Assembly: GCA_004356215.1 (NCBI GenBank)
Contig: SMXR01000023.1
Coordinates: 1-8,226 of the forward strand
Origin: Alphaproteobacteria bacterium
GTDB taxonomy: Bacteria > Pseudomonadota > Alphaproteobacteria > Sphingomonadales > SMXR01
Direction of reading: 5' to 3'
Length of the DNA stretch: 8,226 nt
Every line of letters begins with the position of its first letter. The stretch's first letter is position 1. The position numbers and the translations under genes are program-made. Of the stretch, positions 7,638-8,226 are shown piece by piece. Under the pieces are notes generated by a model, which was given only the letters and a program-made list of their open reading frames with translations, ran no database searches and was not told the DNA's origin.

Positions 7638-8226
7638 CAGACAACGTCCTTTTCTGTGGTGGTCAGCGCCCGGAAAACATCATCCAGGCGGCCGGTATCA
7701 ACCGAAATGTTGTTGACCGGCCACTTGGCTTTGGCCAGAATTTTGCGAATGGCTATCAACGGGGGTTTTGCTCCCTTGGCTATGATCGAAAGGGTGACTT
7801 TATGTCCCTCCTTTTGAATTTCCACTCCCCCGACATGACGTAACTTTGCTAGCGCCCCGGCCAGTTTTTTATGGCCCAGGAGAGGTCCTCTCAGCACCAC
7901 TGCGTTATGATACATTGATCTGGTTTTCAACTCGTAGGGGGTGCCATCGGCGACAATCTGGCCCCGGTTAATAATAATGGCCCGGGTGCAAACGCTTTCC
8001 ACTTCTTCCAGAATATGCGTGGAAATAATGATAGCTTTTTTCCGGGCCAGTGATCGGATCAATTTTCTGACGTCATGCTTTTGGTTGGGGTCCAGGCCAT
8101 CGGTTGGCTCATCCAGAATCAATACCTCTGGATCATGGATCAGGGCCTGGGCCAGCCCAAGGCGCCGTTGATAGCCCTTGGAAAGTGTTTCCACCTCCTG
8201 GTCAAGAACCCCTTCAAGGCCAACAT
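7637..8226 (-). CDS. GldA-like ABC transporter ATP-binding protein (5' end off window)
   Basis: This is the ATPase expected to energise the GldF-like permease. The visible 196 codons run into the right edge without a start; the GTG near 8194 is an internal Val, because the frame continues upstream with VGLEGVLDQEVE. Motifs in order are the ABC signature LSKGYQRR (about 8185-8162; LSKGY in place of LSGGQ, usual in this subfamily), Walker B EVLILDEP, D-loop GLDPNQK, and the H-loop His in IIISTHILEEVE. The Walker A motif must lie beyond the window. The C-terminal extension ending in VDTGRLDDVFRALTT is typical of ATPases paired with ABC-2 permeases. Because the gene is cut by the window edge, its promoter and any upstream partner cannot be seen. 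Confidence 0.92.
   Translation of the reverse strand, partial: VGLEGVLDQEVETLSKGYQRRLGLAQALIHDPEVLILDEPTDGLDPNQKHDVRKLIRSLARKKAIIISTHILEEVESVCTRAIIINRGQIVADGTPYELKTRSMYHNAVVLRGPLLGHKKLAGALAKLRHVGGVEIQKEGHKVTLSIIAKGAKPPLIAIRKILAKAKWPVNNISVDTGRLDDVFRALTTTEKDVV

Noticed and set aside
8192..8194. GTG at 8194 as start of a short ATPase
   Set aside because: The frame continues to the window edge with family-like sequence, and a start here would remove Walker A and leave the signature at the N-terminus.
1..8226. Mobile element, CRISPR array, tRNA or long direct repeat
   Set aside because: Reading both strands by eye I saw no transposase, integrase, repeat-spacer pattern, tRNA-like fold or long repeat; almost all bases are accounted for by conserved genes.

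Overview
The window looks like a piece of an alphaproteobacterial chromosome. The main reason is gene order: a divergent ccmA/acnA pair followed by a DUF1223 gene, an arrangement I recall as common in Rhizobiales and Rhodospirillales relatives (memory, not a search). The protein sequences fit this, and by eye the base composition is close to half GC. I cannot name an order or genus. I see no mobile element, CRISPR array, tRNA or rRNA.

Layout. Bases 1-371 (minus) hold the N-terminal part of ccmA, the ATPase of the cytochrome c maturation exporter; its 3' end lies off the left edge. A 147-bp divergent regulatory gap (372-518) separates it from acnA (519-3188, plus), a complete 889-residue aconitase with all three iron-sulfur cluster cysteines. 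After 66 bp comes a 242-residue exported DUF1223 protein (3255-3983, plus) with a thioredoxin-like CxxC motif. Eleven bases later a convergent minus-strand operon ends. In transcription order it runs from the right edge: a GldA-like ABC ATPase (5' end off the window, 7637-8226), a GldF-like six-helix permease (6900-7637), a GldG-like auxiliary protein (5029-6897) and a DUF4340 membrane-anchored protein (3995-5032). Its junctions are a 1-base overlap, a 2-base gap and a 4-base overlap, so the four genes are almost certainly co-transcribed and translationally coupled.

How the genes work together. The left half is a metabolic and redox neighbourhood: the TCA cycle (aconitase), cytochrome c maturation (CcmA), and a possible periplasmic thiol protein (DUF1223). 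The right half encodes one ABC-2 type transport complex: ATPase, permease, a large extracytoplasmic auxiliary subunit and a DUF4340 partner. This is the GldAFG family, named for Bacteroidetes gliding, but nothing here suggests gliding. Its substrate is unknown and it is the least understood system in the window. I found no evidence for a wholly new system; most of the window is recognisable, conserved chromosome.
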